A stretch of DNA of 6,191 nt, taken from assembly GCA_002498185.1 (NCBI GenBank), contig DAGO01000134.1:6980-13170 (forward strand), given 5' to 3'. Made by a program: the position numbers and the translations under genes. Position 1 is the stretch's first letter, and every line of letters begins with the position of its first letter. Shown in pieces: positions 5,554-6,191 of this stretch. The notes beneath the pieces were generated by a model. It was not told the origin of the DNA. It did not search any database and was given only the letters and a program-made list of their open reading frames with translations. Origin of the DNA: Euryarchaeota archaeon UBA10. Lineage in GTDB: Archaea > Thermoplasmatota > Poseidoniia > Poseidoniales > Poseidoniaceae.

Positions 5554-6191
5554 ATGGCACAGGCAGGGCCCATCCACATAATGGGCGCCGGCCTGTCTGG
5601 TCTAGCGGCTGCAACTACCTTGGCTAAAGCGGGTGTTGAAGTCCATGTTCATGATGTCAGAGAAGATTCAGGACAACGCTTTGATGGTGATTTTCAGGCC
5701 TTGGAAAATTGGTCGATGGATGAGGATTTCTTCGACCAATTACGCTCCTGGGGCTACGACCCAGGCGAGTTCAAGGCAACCGAATTTAGCATAGTCGACT
5801 TGATTCATCCCGATGATGAAATTACCAATACACATACTCCGGGTGTTGCTTACAGAATTGTAGAGAGAGGTACATCCGAACATACAATCGACCAGGGATT
5901 CAAGAGAATGGCAATAGCAGCAGGGGCTAATCTGCATTACAAGAGCAGAGTCAAGGAAGAAGACTGCCAAATCATTGCTTGCGGGCCTAAAGGAACCAGT
6001 GCAGTAGCTTATGGAGAAATCTTCCGCACTAAGCACCCCAATCATATTGCATTCCAAATGAACGACAAGTTAGCGCCCGGCTCATACTCCTATCTGATAA
6101 TTATCGATGGAGTTGGTTTGATTTGTACCTGTTTGTGGAGAAAGCAGAGAGGAACTGATAGGTTCCTAAATGAGACAATTGCTTGGTATCA
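5554..6191 (+). CDS. FAD/NAD(P)-dependent oxidoreductase, N-terminal 212 residues (cut by window edge)
   Basis: A Rossmann-type flavoprotein whose reading frame is open from the ATG at 5554 to the window edge, with the C-terminus missing. The dinucleotide-binding fold is complete: IHIMGAGLSGLAAATTLAKAG (7-27, split as beta strand, G11-x-G13-x-x-G16 and helix), ending with VEVHVHD, whose D34 should hold the ribose. A GDFQALENW segment (about 45-53) and APGSYSYLI (from about 182) recall FAD oxidoreductases of the geranylgeranyl-reductase/FixC-like group. In archaea such enzymes saturate isoprenoid chains of membrane lipids or quinones, but this protein lacks enough of that group's signatures in view for me to claim the function. 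An in-frame stop at 5527 limits the start to ATG 5554 or the ATG at 5581; 5554 keeps the first beta strand. The ribosome binding site is weak. It is divergent from moaE and not obviously linked to it. Confidence 0.82.
   Translation, partial: MAQAGPIHIMGAGLSGLAAATTLAKAGVEVHVHDVREDSGQRFDGDFQALENWSMDEDFFDQLRSWGYDPGEFKATEFSIVDLIHPDDEITNTHTPGVAYRIVERGTSEHTIDQGFKRMAIAAGANLHYKSRVKEEDCQIIACGPKGTSAVAYGEIFRTKHPNHIAFQMNDKLAPGSYSYLIIIDGVGLICTCLWRKQRGTDRFLNETIAWY

Noticed and set aside
5740..6057. Minus-strand open frame of 105 codons
   Set aside because: It is the reverse of the oxidoreductase gene, which has a clear Rossmann motif and stays open to the window edge.

Overview
The window looks archaeal, most likely a euryarchaeote of the Thermoplasmatota/marine group type (for example Poseidoniales, formerly Marine Group II). 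That placement is inference from gene content: a Bat-type HTH_10 transcription factor, an apparently leaderless promoter with a TATA-like box, and compact co-directional genes with GGTG-type ribosome binding sites. No rRNA or other lineage marker is present. Coding density is above 95% and base composition is even throughout. I see no mobile element, tRNA, rRNA or CRISPR.

Seven complete genes and one partial gene lie on the minus strand; one partial gene is divergent on the plus strand. In transcription order on the minus strand (right to left): moaE (5501-5076), moaC (5071-4622), class II fructose-1,6-bisphosphatase glpX (4583-3630) and an HTH_10 regulator (3625-3002). These four are separated by 4 to 38 bases and look like one transcription unit joining molybdopterin synthesis, gluconeogenesis and a regulator. 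A 59-base gap follows, holding two tandem copies of the perfect palindrome GAACATGTTC directly upstream of a TATA-like box.

Behind that promoter sits a second unit: a PaaA/BoxB-like di-iron oxygenase (2942-1779), an unrecognised 177-residue protein (1769-1236, TTG start behind a strong ribosome binding site), an EamA-family ten-helix transporter (1236-340) and the N-terminal part of a 3-hydroxyacyl-CoA dehydrogenase (315-1, cut by the window edge). The spacings are 9 bases, a 1-base overlap and 24 bases. The simplest reading is a small regulated operon for an acyl-CoA or aromatic-CoA compound: epoxidation by the di-iron protein, a later beta-oxidation-type dehydrogenation, and transport by EamA, controlled by the adjacent regulator. 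The substrate and the regulatory link are inferences.

On the plus strand, a FAD/NAD(P)-dependent oxidoreductase starts at 5554, divergent from moaE across 52 bases, and runs off the right edge.
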